From assembly GCA_023053575.1 (NCBI GenBank), contig JAKZAP010000021.1:11408212-11472211 (forward strand): a stretch of DNA of 64,000 nt, read 5' to 3'. Origin of the DNA: Branchinecta lynchi. Its lineage: Eukaryota > Arthropoda > Branchiopoda > Anostraca > Branchinectidae. This document shows, one piece after another, positions 12,946-24,321 of this stretch. The notes under the pieces are model-generated. The model was not told the DNA's origin, made no database searches, and worked only from the letters and a program-made list of their open reading frames with translations. Numbering within the stretch: position 1 is the stretch's first letter; each line of letters begins with the position of its first letter. The translations under genes and the position numbers were made by a program.

Positions 12946-13193
12946 ACTAAACTTTAGCCGATTATCTACGGGTCGTGACGTCACACGAAAAATCTATATT
13001 TTCCATTTAACGGAACTGATTGCCCCTAGAACGGTTTATAGGTGTAAACGCATCCGGCGCCTCGCTGGCCGCTCGGCTCTATATATATAGATACAAATAC
13101 ATATTCTGCAACTCTTATTTAATCAAATTTTCTTATTTCTTTCATGACGTCATGAAAACGTCACGGGCCGTAGATAATCGGCTAAAGTTTAGT
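12946..13193. mobile_element. MITE with ~45-bp TIRs in rhomboid intron
   Basis: Left ACTAAACTTTAGCCGATTAT then CTACGGGTCGTGACGTC; right is the inverse, ending GGCTAAAGTTTAGT. 248 bp, AT-rich centre with a TATATATAG run. 48 bp after the rhomboid exon 12786-12898. Confidence 0.88.
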
Positions 13194-13257
13194 CAATACC
13201 GAAAAATTATATTTCTATTATGCGTTTACCACTGTATTTGATTCCTTTTAACTCTTA

Positions 13258-13400
13258 GAGCGAGTTCCAACCCGTAGTTACCACGCATGACGTCACGAAT
13301 TCTGGCTCTTTTGCGTCAAGGCTGGAACGAATTTTTCGATTTCCAGCAAAACTTCATAAGACGATATTTACGCCATTGTCGTCAATGATAAAAATAATAA
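13258..13400. mobile_element. Truncated GAGCGTGTTCC-family MITE
   Basis: GAGCGAGTTCCAACCCGTAG, TTACCACGCATGACGTCACG and AGGCTGGAACGAATTTTTC match the left half of 8455-8715. The right half is missing. Confidence 0.65.
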
Positions 13401-14275
13401 TGTAGGCTATAATACATTCGCTGGATGGCAGGCCGTTAAGCCTCTGCAAGATCAGGTACCTAAATCTGAAATTGCGTACGATGGGGTATCTCATTTTGAG
13501 GACAACAATGAAACTGAGTTAGGGGACTCAAAAACGGCTGAAGCGAGACTTTAATTCTACAAACTAGCTTGGTTTTGGGACCTTGGCCTACCCCTTGCAA
13601 GAGTCTCTCGTACCCCTTTGGGTACGCGTCCCACAGGTTGGTAATCACTCCTTTAGTTCTTTGTGTTGGAATCGACGCTCCCGTCAATAACGTGACCGCG
13701 CTTTTAAAACTTATGTCAAGTCTCCACTAATTAACCGTAATTGTAGGAATTTGCGCTTGGTTACAGTTGGGTAGCACGTGCGTCCCGTAATTGTGTGTGG
13801 TCGCTAACAAGGTTACCCAACTACTGATAAGCCAGGTGCTAATTTTAATGGATAAGAAATTTGGGCAGTTTGTGCAAATTTTGGGGAGTGAGCCTTAAAC
13901 CGGATATGGAATTAGCGATTTTATGATGTTTAAAAAACACCTGAAAAGGATAGCGAATTAATATCAGGCAGTATAAACCTGTTTTATGGGGTTGGTTATA
14001 TCAAGCTAGACCCAGTCCATAATACAGCTCACAAGCTGTAGAAAAGGACAACACTTGAAAATTAACACTTATAAAAGATTCGTTATCTGAATGGCGACTG
14101 GCCGACTTATTTGTATTATTTATTGAAGAATAGTTAAATTTTAGGGTAGTTTTAATATGTGATGGGTAAAATCACCAAGTAAATCAACTGACTGATTGAA
14201 TGGATAAAGACAAATTGTATAAAACGCGTAAGCTAAATCAAAAGTTAGTTTCCCAGCTCGTCTCGATATCAAAGT

Positions 14276-14470
14276 CTTATGCCGGAAATCTACCGGATAC
14301 ATTTGTCGGATTTTTCGATATCCGGCAAAGACATATGCCGGAAATCTACCGTATATATCCGGTAAAGACTTATGCGGTAAATATTTGCCGGATTTCTCAG
14401 CAGTTAGCTAAGGGTTATGCCGGAAATCTACCGGATATATTTGCTAGATTGCCGTGTCTATCCGGCACAG
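14276..14470 (+). repeat. Degenerate tandem repeat (GCCGGAAATCTACCGGATA)
   Basis: TATGCCGGAAATCTACCGGA at 14279, 14333 and 14417 with variants between, each unit itself a short dyad of CCGGA/TCCGG. In the rhomboid intron, about 70-265 bp before the GASGG exon. Confidence 0.8.
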
Positions 14471-14542
14471 GTCCACATGGATTTCGGTATTATAGGGATC
14501 GTACGGGAATGATGGTCCTTAACTTTTTTTATTTTATTTTAG

Positions 14543-14643
14543 GTTCCCTAGGGACATCAGTGTTCGATCGGGATGTCTACCTCGTTGGAGCATCAGGTGG
14601 TGTCTACGCTCTTCTTGCAGCTCACCTCGCTAATGTGTTACTT
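14543..14643 (+). CDS. Rhomboid protease exon with catalytic serine (GASGG)
   Basis: Encodes the end of TM3 and TM4: [13 protein letters not shown], then [25 protein letters not shown] carries the catalytic serine of the rhomboid Ser-His dyad, and this block is nearly identical to Drosophila Rho ([15 protein letters not shown]). The acceptor is TTATTTTAG and the donor GTAAGT. The exon is 101 nt: two bases complete a Gly codon from the previous exon, then 33 codons, ending in phase 0. Just upstream in the intron (about 14276-14470) is a degenerate tandem repeat based on GCCGGAAATCTACCGGATA. That repeat is open in the exon frame but lies before the acceptor, so it is not coding. Confidence 0.94.
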
Positions 14644-15207
14644 GTAAGTAATCCACCACAATTAAATTAGACGCCGTCGTTAGACCCCCCACGACCAACG
14701 TCGAACAATATGTGATCAAATAAATTAAACCTCTACTTAATCCGTTGTGACACCGAAAATATTGAAAGTTTTGGAGGAATAGTTGCCAACTTATATTTTA
14801 TTTTTTAGACTCAAAATTAAGGCCAATCCTGTTAAGGTTTGAACGATTGTTTTGTTGACTTTTGATTGTAGTTAACAGCGTCAAATCCCGTTTACTTCGG
14901 TTTGAACTATTTAGTTTATTATTCTTCGATGTCACAATAACGAGTACACAATCTGAAAACTTGGTAAGTGGTAAGCACTTGGTAAGTGCAGTGCAAGTAT
15001 GAGTGATTTGAAGATTAAATTGACACGGTCTGAAACAAACAAAAATGCCATATTGCCATGCTTTTAACAGTTACAAAGTAATAAAAATGGTGGAAGAGTA
15101 AGTGAGGAGAAAGTAAATAGGAGGTAGTTATTTTTTTATTGTGTGTGACCCACTCATGGCTGAATAAACACTATTATGTTATATCTAAAGAATAATGACA
15201 AGTTCAT

Positions 15208-15300
15208 TTTCCAGCTTGAGCGACTTGAACCTGAAGAGCCGAAATATAGCTCAAATAAAATATATAGCTGACTTATCCGTTTTGCAACGTCAAATCTTCT
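15208..15300 (-). repeat. TTGGCAAGGGTCC-family half element in the last rhomboid intron
   Basis: TTGAACCTGAAGAGCCGAAA, TATAGCTCAAATAAAATATA, GCTGACTTATCCGTTTTGC. The central TTGCCAAG part is lost. It ends 43 bp before the terminal rhomboid exon. Confidence 0.6.
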
Positions 15301-15342
15301 ATCCCCATTAAAAAGTACTAAAACCAACCATTTATTTTTCAG

Positions 15343-15645
15343 AATTACAATCACATGGAGTTCGGGATCCTGCGGTTAGTTGGCATTTTCGTCGTTGCAA
15401 GCGCTGACGTCGGCTTTGCCATCTACGATCGCTACGCCGCCGAACAGCTGTTAGGCCCACCTGTGTCCTACGTATCCCATTTAACGGGAGCTCTCGCAGG
15501 CCTCACCATAGGCTTTATAGTGTTAAAGAACTTCGAACAAAAGTTACATGAACAGTTAATCTGGTGGGTAGCGCTAGGACTCTACGCTGCCTGTACTTTG
15601 TTCGCAATTTTGTTTAATGTGTTTACACCTTACCCCAATCCTTAA
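15343..15645 (+). CDS. Rhomboid protease terminal exon (TM5-TM7, catalytic histidine)
   Basis: Last exon, 303 nt, starting after TTTTTCAG with NYNHMEFGILRLVGIF and stopping at TAA 15643-15645. It contains PVSYVSHLTGALAGLTIGF, whose His is the second catalytic dyad residue in TM6, with the GxxxG-like GALAG packing motif. It then runs VLKNFEQKLHEQLIWW, close to insect Rho and vertebrate RHBDL3, and a final hydrophobic TM7. The protein ends FNVFTPYPNP, so it lacks the longer cytoplasmic tail of Drosophila Rho. Both catalytic residues and the oxyanion Asn are intact across the four exons, so the enzyme should be active. A substrate (EGF-family ligand in Drosophila) can only be inferred from the family. 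Confidence 0.95.
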   Translation, partial: NYNHMEFGILRLVGIFVVASADVGFAIYDRYAAEQLLGPPVSYVSHLTGALAGLTIGFIVLKNFEQKLHEQLIWWVALGLYAACTLFAILFNVFTPYPNP

Positions 15646-17500
15646 GGGGTGGTAACTCAAATCCAAGCTAATTGGTGCCAGAGTTAGTGCTGAAAAGACA
15701 GAGGTGCTTGTCGGGGGTTACTGCCTCTAGTTGTAGTCAGAAAATGTGGATGTTCGTGGACATTGACCAGCTGTGGCAGGACAGCACAAAGCCAGTCAGG
15801 TATAGAACCACACATGAATCCACAAATGTGGAAATCCTTCATATGTGCTACTCCTTACCACAGCCAGAGAGGTACAGTCAGCACTGGTGGTTGCAAATGT
15901 GGGTCATTGTTGCAGCAATCACATGTGGGTAACAAGAGCCACGGATAAAGAAATATGTGGATTGTACTCCGTGAAAATGCAACACTGCTACCGACGTCAA
16001 ATTTGTGACGTTTGTGACTTCTCTCTTGCCAACATCAGTGGGACTGCCCAGTGCACTAAGCAAAGCGAACATAGTTAGTCTAATATTGTGGAATTGAACA
16101 ATTCATTACAGACTATATCAAGTCCTAAAGTGCATCTAGTCGCCGAATTGAAAAGTTGACGAATTTTTCAAGAATAGGTTTTGTGAGTTTTAATTCTAGT
16201 CTGGTTTCCAAACGGTTTTCTAATCGTGATTGCTACCTCTAACACCAGATTCCGTTCCAACTCTGTGACGCAGGATCATTGTTTTCTGTTTTTTGGGGGG
16301 ATGGGGTTCTTGCACGCCTCAGTCGGTGGAATATATTTTTCCAAAATCTTTAAAGGTTCGGTGTTTCTCGTGTCCCAGCCGAAAAGCCAAAAGGTGTCAC
16401 TCCAGTACAGTTGAGGTATTTTTTGAACGTCAGTTAACTTTGAACAGTGTCATTTTCTGTAAAAACGTTAAATAGTAGTCAGCCAAAGTAGCAAGTTAAG
16501 ACTTCTAAGAATACCTGAATGGATCTTTTGGGTCTATTTTGCCATTTAACCCAAGACTGATCTGTTCAAGTCAACTGACTCTCAGAAAAGCAGAAGCTCG
16601 TAGCTGTATCTCAATGCATGTCTTTATTTTAATTCTGTTTGTTGTGTTTTTAAGTTGCGTTATTAGAGAAAAAGCGTAAATCCAACCCGTGCAGTTACGA
16701 CATGCAGTTCAATCCGTTAACGAGTTGTGTATTTTTTGTCGTACGATATGAGCGAACTGCTATATTCTACTGGGAAATGGCGTAGTTTGTCGACTTATAA
16801 AACAGACAGCTAAACCCATATAACTGACCTGACTTTCATTTGCCTAATTTGTCGTAAGTTGTTCGTTTCTTACGAAGTGAGTATACGAGAGTATATAGTA
16901 TACGCACGTATAGAGTTCCTCCAAGAAAAATGCGCTGTCTTCTGACAGGAAAAAATCCGGCTGGAATTTTGGCGTTCTCCGGTTTCTGGCCAAATTCTGG
17001 CGCTTTCCGGTTTCTTTTCATTATTTTCGTATTCAAAACAATAGTGTTTTAGTAAGGTGACTAACAAAGCAATCATTTTCTTGCTCGGTTTCCCTCATTG
17101 AAATATTAGTTGAGGGGGGGGGGTGCTTCTACGCGTCCAGAAGCTGGCGCACAGACTCATTACACAAATATTTCTACTCTCTGGCATTCTGAGCGGGTTC
17201 TTTCTTTCTGAAGATCCCTCGGGGTCGTCCCTATCTCTTCGTTTAACACAAATATCATCACTGCAGCATTCTGTTCTTCTTTTCCCCCTACTCTTGCCCA
17301 TGTTGTGAAGGGGGGGGGGAATACTTTGTTTTATTTGTTTTCGTTTATTCTTCGTTCCGTCCTGTTATAGTTTTGATTTATGTTTTTTGTGGAATTTGTA
17401 TATACGGAGTCGCTGTTCAATACAGAATTATCGATGCATTTCACTTAGCCATCTCATCAAGGGAGCAATTCCTGTTAGCAAGGGCCCATGACTTTTTGGC
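15646..17500. other. 3' flank of the rhomboid gene, no further gene seen
   Basis: Probably starts with the rhomboid 3' UTR, although no clear AATAAA lies in the first 500 bp. A stretch at 15740-16000 has loosely repeated ACATGTGG/CACAAATGTGG words. Half of an ACAGTAGAGG MITE lies near 16395. G-runs at 17115 and 17310. Confidence 0.5.
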
Positions 17501-17519
17501 ATCGGTGTCGAATATCAAG

Positions 17520-18153
17520 AGTTGCGTTTTTGCAGATACCATAGTATCTGTTACCACGGTAACTAGAGCTGCAGTTAGTCGTTTGTTCAGTCACCGTGGT
17601 ATGTGATACCAGGGTCTTAAGGCGTATTCTCGCCGTTCACCGAGGACTCCTCGGGGAATCGAAGGGAACGGCGAGAATAGAGGGAGTCACTCCACGCGGA
17701 ATGCTTCCAACATGGATTTTGATATAAAAAAAAACATATGCAGTTGACGAAATTGTTCTGGATCCACTTTATTTTTGGTTTTGTTTATTCTGACCGTTTT
17801 TAATTCATTTTATGTTGCACCAACACCAGCAAAATTGATTCCCCTCCGAATCTGAAAGGGAGTCGTTTTTGATGATGGTGATGATAATTGGAGGATTCCC
17901 CGTCCGTGAGGACTCGCGAGAATACGGGGAGTGAGTCCCCGGGGCAAACAAAAACACGGGGACTCCTCAAATGGAGTCCTGGGCGAACGGCGAGAATACG
18001 CCTTAAGTCGTTTTCGCAGTTACCGTGGTATCAGATACCACGGTACCTTCCGAGATATCACGGCATCTGCAAAACGCCTTTTGAGTGTGGTATCAGATAC
18101 CACGGTAACAACTGTGAAAACGACTTTTGACCGTGGTATCAGATACCATGGTA
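17520..18153 (+). mobile_element. Dyad-repeat element, copy 1 (interrupted, right end lost)
   Basis: Starts AGTTGCGTTTTTGCAGATAC as in copy 2. After the TTAA MITE it continues with repeated dyads ACCGTGGTATC-A-GATACCACGGT at 18021-18043, 18092 and 18131. Ends at CCATGGTA without the final TCTGCAAAAACGCAACT. Confidence 0.8.
17621..18002 (+). mobile_element. MITE flanked by TTAA (GGCGTATTCTCGCC family)
   Basis: 382 bp with ~35-bp inverted termini starting GGCGTATTCTCGCCGTTC and TTAA at 17617-17620 and 18003-18006. A TTAA target duplication is typical of piggyBac elements, so it is probably mobilised by such a transposase. It is inserted into the dyad-repeat element at 17520-18153. Other copies: 59377-59922 and 60447-60858. 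Confidence 0.85.
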
Positions 18154-18547
18154 AGCCTTTGTTTGAAGCCTCTGACTCAAGCTCTTCAGTCTGTTTAGGC
18201 TGAAGGAATATTTAGGAATAAGTTATCAGTGAAAATTTGTTTCAGAGGGAACCTTCTTGCTACGAAGCCGAACCAGTTTTCCATTTCCTCTTTTGCTGAT
18301 TAGCTGAGGCTATCCATAAAGAATCCTTTAAAAAAAAACTCATGCACCGTTTACAAGTACAGTAAAACTTGAACAGAATCCGATCTTGGTGACAAGACTT
18401 ATGTTTAAACGCAGAAGGAACAAGACCACAGGTTTCGATGGGATCCCAAAAGCTCAATTTTGATCCAGACAGTTGCTTGTCTTCACCAGATCCAGTCATG
18501 TCCAGACTCCTTGAACACTTTTGCTGTTAAAATTTAGAAACAGACTA

Positions 18548-20797
18548 GACCTACGTTGCCTGGGCAACGTGAAGTGTTGCGGCGACCTTTGTCCGGCTTC
18601 GCCGACTAAAGTGTTGCGAGAGTAACATTTTGGTTTTGTTCCTTCGCTGTCGGTTAAATGTTGAAGTTGTCAACTTATGGAAGCTTTTAAAACTGTATGT
18701 TCTAAAAAGAATAATCAAATGATCAAAAGCTATTCTTCAGCGTTGAAAAAACAACAACAAAAGAATATCGGAAGAAGGGACTAAATTGACTTTGCAGTCA
18801 GTTGAACTTTATCCTTTTCAATCGCAGACATCGTGACCGATAAAAACTTGGAGAAATATCTTATATAATCTAGTTGGTATTATAAAGCTACCCGTAACTT
18901 TTCAGGATCACTAACAACATACAGGTATCGCCTATTTTTGGTTTCATGTACCTTACTACTGAAGTTGTCAACCCCTTGAAACTTTCAAACTGGTTTGTCT
19001 CATGAAGGATTTTTGTTAAAAAAAATTGGATAATATACACTTTGATCAGCTCATCAAGGGCTATCGATTGCCCTAACAACAACAAAGAATATCGGAAAAA
19101 GGGACTAAATTGACTTTGCAGTCAGTTGAACTTTATCCTTTTCAATCGTAGACATCGTGACGGATGAAAACTTGGAACAATATCTTATATAATCTAATTG
19201 GTGGTATAAAGCTATCCGTAACTTTTCAGGACTATAATACCACAGACGACACTATTAGCTATTACGAATAACCTCATTGTTTTACATTATCGTTTGTACC
19301 CCTAGGTTACAGCGATAGACCGTCGATACAAGCTTTCTTACCGTCAGATTTATAGAAATCGAATACAATGTGCACCAGTTTGCACAAATTTCTAGCCCCT
19401 CGTGAACCGATTCTTACTTACAAGTCCCTGATAGACATCAAAGTTCACCGGATAAAAATAATGGGTCCACCAGCTAGCAAAAGTTGCAAACCCCTCATCG
19501 CTGAAGATAAGTGGACCATAACAGCCGATTATTACTTACAAGTCCCTATCATGTCTTATGATTGGGAACCAAATTGTTCTTACCATCGAATACACCGGAA
19601 AAAAAAACCCCAGGTACACCAACTAGCAAGTACACCAGCTAGCAAAAAATGCAAACCCCTCATCGCTGAAGATGATTGTAGCATAGCTGCCGATTGTTAC
19701 TTACAAGTCCCTTGCATATCTTACCATTGGGAACCAAATTGTTCTTACCATCGAATACACCGGAAACAAATAACAGGTACAACAACTAGCAAAAGCTGCA
19801 CACCCCTCATCGCCGAAGATAATTATGAGCTAACAGTCGACTGTTGCTTACAAGTCCCCTACATGTCTAAAAACTCGTATCGCCTATTTTTGGTTTCAGT
19901 GTGCACCTTACTACTGAAGTTGTCAACCCCTTCAAATTTTCAAACTGGTGTATCTCATGAAGGAATTTTTGTACCAAAAAAATGGATGACATATACTTTG
20001 ATCAGCTCATCAACGGCTATCGATTGCTGTCGAACAAAAAATTCTACCTGTCTTTGTTCAAAAGTTGACTTTTTTGCCGTAGGCCAACTTTCTAACGTCA
20101 CCGCTTAGAAAGGAGCAAATGATAAGCTCTAATTTCTTTAGCAAAGAGAGAACTTTTAAAGTTTAAGAGGCACGAGTGATACCATTTCTCTACCGCAAAC
20201 CCAAGTGCAAAAAACGAACGATAAACTCAGCTGAAATCGCGCACAGAAATGGATAGAAACAATAGATGGCAGCACTTTCGGACCCGTGGGAAAAAGCCAC
20301 TTTTTTGTTTCTGTAGATTTTTCTATTTATCACTCAAAGAAGATATGTTGGCTGTGGGGCCGGGTAACTGCCGCATATATGTAACACTTGTAGATTTTAG
20401 TCCATCTTCAATTTGAAACTGGTGCCTGTCTGCTTGCGTGCTAGAACGGAGCTTTCCACTCAAAAGCAGAAACATGGTTTGATGAAACGAAAGGTTCGCT
20501 ACACAACTTCAGAGAGTCCTCTCTGACATGGGCTATGTAACTCCACTTCACTTCGCACACCGTAGGCTCTGGCTCGAGGACAAACAAAACCATCCTTTTT
20601 GGCCCCAGGCAAGAGTTATATGGAGCTTTCCAAAATGTAATGTCATATTCATCAATCCGGCCTAAGGTCCACACTTTCCGTAAAAACCGCACAGGTTAGA
20701 CCCTTACCAGTTACCAGGAATTAAAATGAAATCGGAGTCATAGGAAAAAAAAAAAAAAAAAACGAGGACAAAACCAAAGTGTTGCTCTCGCAACGCA
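18548..20797 (+). mobile_element. 2.25-kb TIR element carrying a repeat-rich ORF
   Basis: Bounded by a candidate 4-bp duplication ACTA (18544-18547, 20798-20801). A ~33-bp inverted repeat based on GTTGCGAGAGTAACA..TTGGTTTTGT lies at 18613-18647 and 20758-20793. Both ends also have small palindromes (CGTTGCCTGGGCAACG; GTTGCTCTCGCAAC). It splits a modular repeat copy so that AGAAACAGACTA and AAGGCCAAATAGC, adjacent in other copies, are 2.25 kb apart. The interior holds a duplicated block (18765-19092 and 19093-19240), a second duplicated block (18909-19070 and 19881-20035) and the ORF at 19368-20108. No transposase is recognised. Confidence 0.75.
19368..20108 (+). CDS. ORF of tandem cysteine-bearing repeats (uncertain whether coding)
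   Basis: 246 codons inside the TIR element. Three good repeats and one diverged copy run through it, each with a core like CKPLIAED....ADCYLQVP followed by YHWEPNCSYHRIHRK. Its last third is the block that also occurs at 18909-19070, where the same frame is broken. There is no signal peptide or membrane segment. Differences between repeat units fall mostly at amino-acid-changing positions (for example KWT versus DCS), which does not look like purifying selection. It may be a minisatellite that happens to stay open. Not recognised as any family. Confidence 0.3.
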   Translation: MCTSLHKFLAPREPILTYKSLIDIKVHRIKIMGPPASKSCKPLIAEDKWTITADYYLQVPIMSYDWEPNCSYHRIHRKKKPQVHQLASTPASKKCKPLIAEDDCSIAADCYLQVPCISYHWEPNCSYHRIHRKQITGTTTSKSCTPLIAEDNYELTVDCCLQVPYMSKNSYRLFLVSVCTLLLKLSTPSNFQTGVSHEGIFVPKKWMTYTLISSSTAIDCCRTKNSTCLCSKVDFFAVGQLSNVTA

Positions 20798-22889
20798 ACT
20801 AAGGCCAAATAGCTAATCATACGAGAAAACCAAGTTCAGACATGGACTCAGCATGTGTTTTTACCCCTTTATGCCATATCTGTTTTGAGTCATATCTGTT
20901 TTGATGTCTAAATCAAATTCAATATTTGATCCAGACAATTGGGTCTTGTCTTCGCGAGATAACGTCTTCGCCAGACTCCTTGAACATTTTTACTATTAAA
21001 ATTCAGAAACAGATTAAGGCCAAATAGCTAATCATCTGAGAAAACCAAGTTCAGATATGGATTCAGCATGTGTGTTTACCCCTATAAGTCATATCTGTAT
21101 TGAACTACTTGTCAGGCGAAAAAAGAAGGCACAAAAACAAACTCAGCGTATCTTCTTTCCCCAATTTCCGGCTCCAGCCGGATTCCGATCGAACTTTATG
21201 TCCGGGTAAAAAATGATTGTCATACACGGATTCAGCATCTCTTCTTACCCCTAAATGGGATATCTAATCAACTACAAATAAAACTTTAACTTTTAATAAT
21301 TTTTCGGGCGAACTACTTGTCCGGGTAGAAAATTGTTTTCAAAGAAGCGTTCAGAATGTTGTCTTAGCCCTAAATTGAACGTCTAATCAACTCCAAATAA
21401 AACTTTAACTTTTAACAAACTTTCCGGTTTTGGCCGGATTCTGGGCGAACTACGTATCGGGCAAGAAAATGGTTTTCAACGTCGAGTTCAGCATATCTTC
21501 CTGACCCTAAATCGAACATATCATCTACTTCAATAAAACTACTTGTCCGATGACAAAATGGTTTTCACCATCGTGTTCAGCATGTGTTCTTGACCCATAA
21601 TCGACTATCACATTATCTGTTTAAAAATATTTCATTTGCTCCTTAATTTAAACCCCCTCCCCCACCCCTAAATGTAGGGCTACAGAGCCCATCTATGAAC
21701 TTGACCTTCCTGTTGACCCAAAGAATCGTCACACCAAGTTTCATCAAAATATCTCATTCCCTTTGAGAGTTATAGCGCGCATAGACGGACAGACGGACAA
21801 CTTTTGCGATGTCATAGGTATCCCTCCACTTACGTTTTGGGACCCCAAAAATGAATTCAGCATGTCTCCTTTCCCCTACATCCAACCTCTAGTCAACTTT
21901 AGATTAAACATTTACTTTTAAAAAAATTTCCGGTTTCAGCCGGATTGCGAACGATCTATCCATCCGGTGAGAAAATGATTGTCATATGCGAATTCAGCAT
22001 GTCTTCCTACCCGCAAAACGAACATCTTATCAAATTTAAATAAAACTTTTACTTTACTTCCGGCCGAACTAATTGTCTGGCGAGAAAATAAATTTCATAT
22101 TCGGACTCGGCACATTTCCTTGCCCTAAAATCGAACCTCCGATCAACTTCATATTAAACTTTTACTTTTCACAAATTGTCCGGTTTTCACCGGATTCCGG
22201 GTGAACTATTTGCCAGGCGAGAAAATAAATTTCATATTCGGATTCAGCATGTCTCCTTACCCCTGATTCGACTATTTCATCAGCTTTTTAAAAATATTTT
22301 TTATTCCCCTTAATTTAAAACCCCTCCCCCACCCCTAAATATAGAGCTACATGGCCCATCTTCGAACTTCACCTGTACTTTGACCTAAAGAGTTCTCATG
22401 CCAAGTTTGATCAAAATATCTCAACCCCTTCGAGAGTGATCGTGCTAACAGACGAACGGACGGACGGACACACAGACGGACAACTTTTGCGATGTCATAG
22501 GTATCCCTCCACTTACGTTTTGGGATACCGAAAAACTTAATTCTTCAAACCAGAAAATCTGACAAAACACATTCACTAGCCATTAAAAAATGTTTTGAGA
22601 GCATTAGTGACATCAGTACTGATGACTGCTGCTCTCAAAAGCTAGCTAGACTTTTTTTTAGTCTTTTCACCTGCGCCGCCGACGAGATTCCTTTCAAGTA
22701 GACGGGAATTCCTATCATTATGAAAAGATTCTCGTCCCTCGACTTTTTTTCTAGTCCTCTTCACGAATGGAATCCTTTGAACTCGACCGGGATTCGTTTC
22801 TACTCGACGGGATTTCTTGTCCGTGTAAACGCTACATCTGACCAAAGATCGCCTGCCATTGAAAAAATTTGCTCTCTTCCGAGATCTGC

Positions 22890-23557
22890 CTTAAAGTTTA
22901 ACTGGAAAGGACTGGGATAGTACAATTATTTCAAGAGGCTTGAAGACCCGATGAAAACGCGTTACTTCACTTCTCCGCTGTCGACAATCCATATTCCTTC
23001 CACCCAAGCCGACTGCGCAAGGTTTATCCAAGGACACACCGGAAGGAAACTCCCAAGGAAGGGCACACACAAGGAAACACCAAGGTACAAGTTCGTTTTT
23101 CCAACTTGAGCGGTTTTGAGCCCGAAGAGGACCCTTGCCAAGAAGGGCCGAAATATAGCTCCAATAAAATTCAGCTGACTTATCCGTTTCGCACTATCAA
23201 ATAGATCCACTTCACGAGTAATCTATTTTCATATAGTGGAATTTCCCTGTCGGATTTCTGGTACCTGTATGGACTTGTACCTGTGTTGTATGCTTGACGA
23301 ATGCGATTTACGAAAATAAGTGTTTACGCAGTGAGTTACCTTCTGAAACCTGATCACTGGCCACTGAAAACCAAATTTCGATTGAGATTCAAGTTTTCCT
23401 CGGCATGGTAGAATTTTGCGTTGTCGACGGCCGTAGATATTCTGAATGTCATTCTAGGGAAAATAGTGAGAAAAAAAATCCCTTTACACAATCCAAATAA
23501 TGCCGTGTCTTCAGTTAATGATACAACAATAAGTTGGCTTTTCAGTTAAACTTTAAG
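22890..23557 (+). mobile_element. CTTAAAGTTTAACTG-family MITE (interrupted)
   Basis: Termini CTTAAAGTTTAACTGGAAAGG and CTTTTCAGTTAAACTTTAAG. Interior includes CATATAGTGGAATTTCCC and GGCCGTAGATATTCTGAATG. Interrupted by 22979-23216. Confidence 0.82.
22979..23216 (-). repeat. TTGGCAAGGGTCC-family element inside a CTTAAAG MITE
   Basis: Contains CCCTTGCCAAGAAGGGCCG, AAATATAGCTCCAATAAAAT and TCAGCTGACTTATCCG. It interrupts the MITE copy at 22890-23557 between CTTCTCCGCTGT and TATTTTCATATAGTGG, which adjoin in other copies. Confidence 0.7.
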
Positions 23558-24321
23558 GGGGATCAGGACAGTTCCTGTTTATGCGACTGCTGTTCTTGCG
23601 ACTTCGGATAGAATCCGCTTCGCTTTCCAGACCTGTTCTTGTGCTCCACTAGTTTCAGAAAGTGAATCCACGACATGGAAATGGGATTCGGCAAGACAGC
23701 GGGAAGCTGCTAAGTCGCGGCGACTTCCCCTTCGTACCTTCTGGCAAGCAAGTCTGTGAGATCGCCTTTAAGATCTCACTCTGATAAGAGCACGCAAATC
23801 TGATTTTACAGCCTGCCCTTTCCTATATAATCATCAAAGAAATACAACATTTCGCCGCTGGCGGCGTTCCGATGGCATGCAATATCGCAGTTGGTTTGCG
23901 TTCGAAATTGAAATCCGTTTTCAGCACCGTCTTCGAGGGAAGTCGAAAAGAATTTCCGGTAAAAAATTTTGTTTTGTTAATCTAGGCCAAGAATGAATGC
24001 ATCACGTATGCAATCATTGCAGTCTTCCGAGTCTGGTGATATCAAGCAGGGTCGCCACATCTAAAACATCCAAAAAGGGACTTTTGGCCCAAACAGTGAG
24101 TGAATTGGGAGTGAAATTTTGTTTTCGTGAAAAAAAAGTGAAATGGTCACTTTTATTCGGAACCGTGTCCGAAAAATGACACATCTTAATCTTATTTTCA
24201 TGAAAGAACTTAAAATAGTCACTTCTGGTCGGAATCCCTGCTCCAAAATTGACATATCTGGTCGTTATCCTGAAATATAGTGATTTTTATGTCCTACGTA
24301 GGACAAGAGTGACAAAAACAA

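Larger units (their letters stand above)
18413..22545 (+). repeat. Modular GGGATCCC repeat, longest copy (split by the TIR element)
   Basis: Starts AACAAGACCACAGG at 18419 and ends GGGATACCGAAAAA near 22537. Net of the 18548-20797 insertion it is about 1.9 kb. After the head come several ~135-bp units, each with a core like TTTCCGGTTTTGGCCGGATT and GGGCGAACTACTTGTCCGG. It contains two tail modules (GACGGACGGAC then CAACTTTTGCGATGTCATAG) at 21780-21850 and 22440-22530, so the copy may be a partial dimer. No coding sequence seen. Confidence 0.8.

Noticed and set aside
14200..14670. 156-codon ORF continuous with the rhomboid GASGG exon
   Set aside because: The upstream part is the GCCGGAAATCTACCGG tandem repeat in the intron. 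A good acceptor (TTATTTTAG at 14542) and the phase of the previous exon show that only 14543-14643 is coding.
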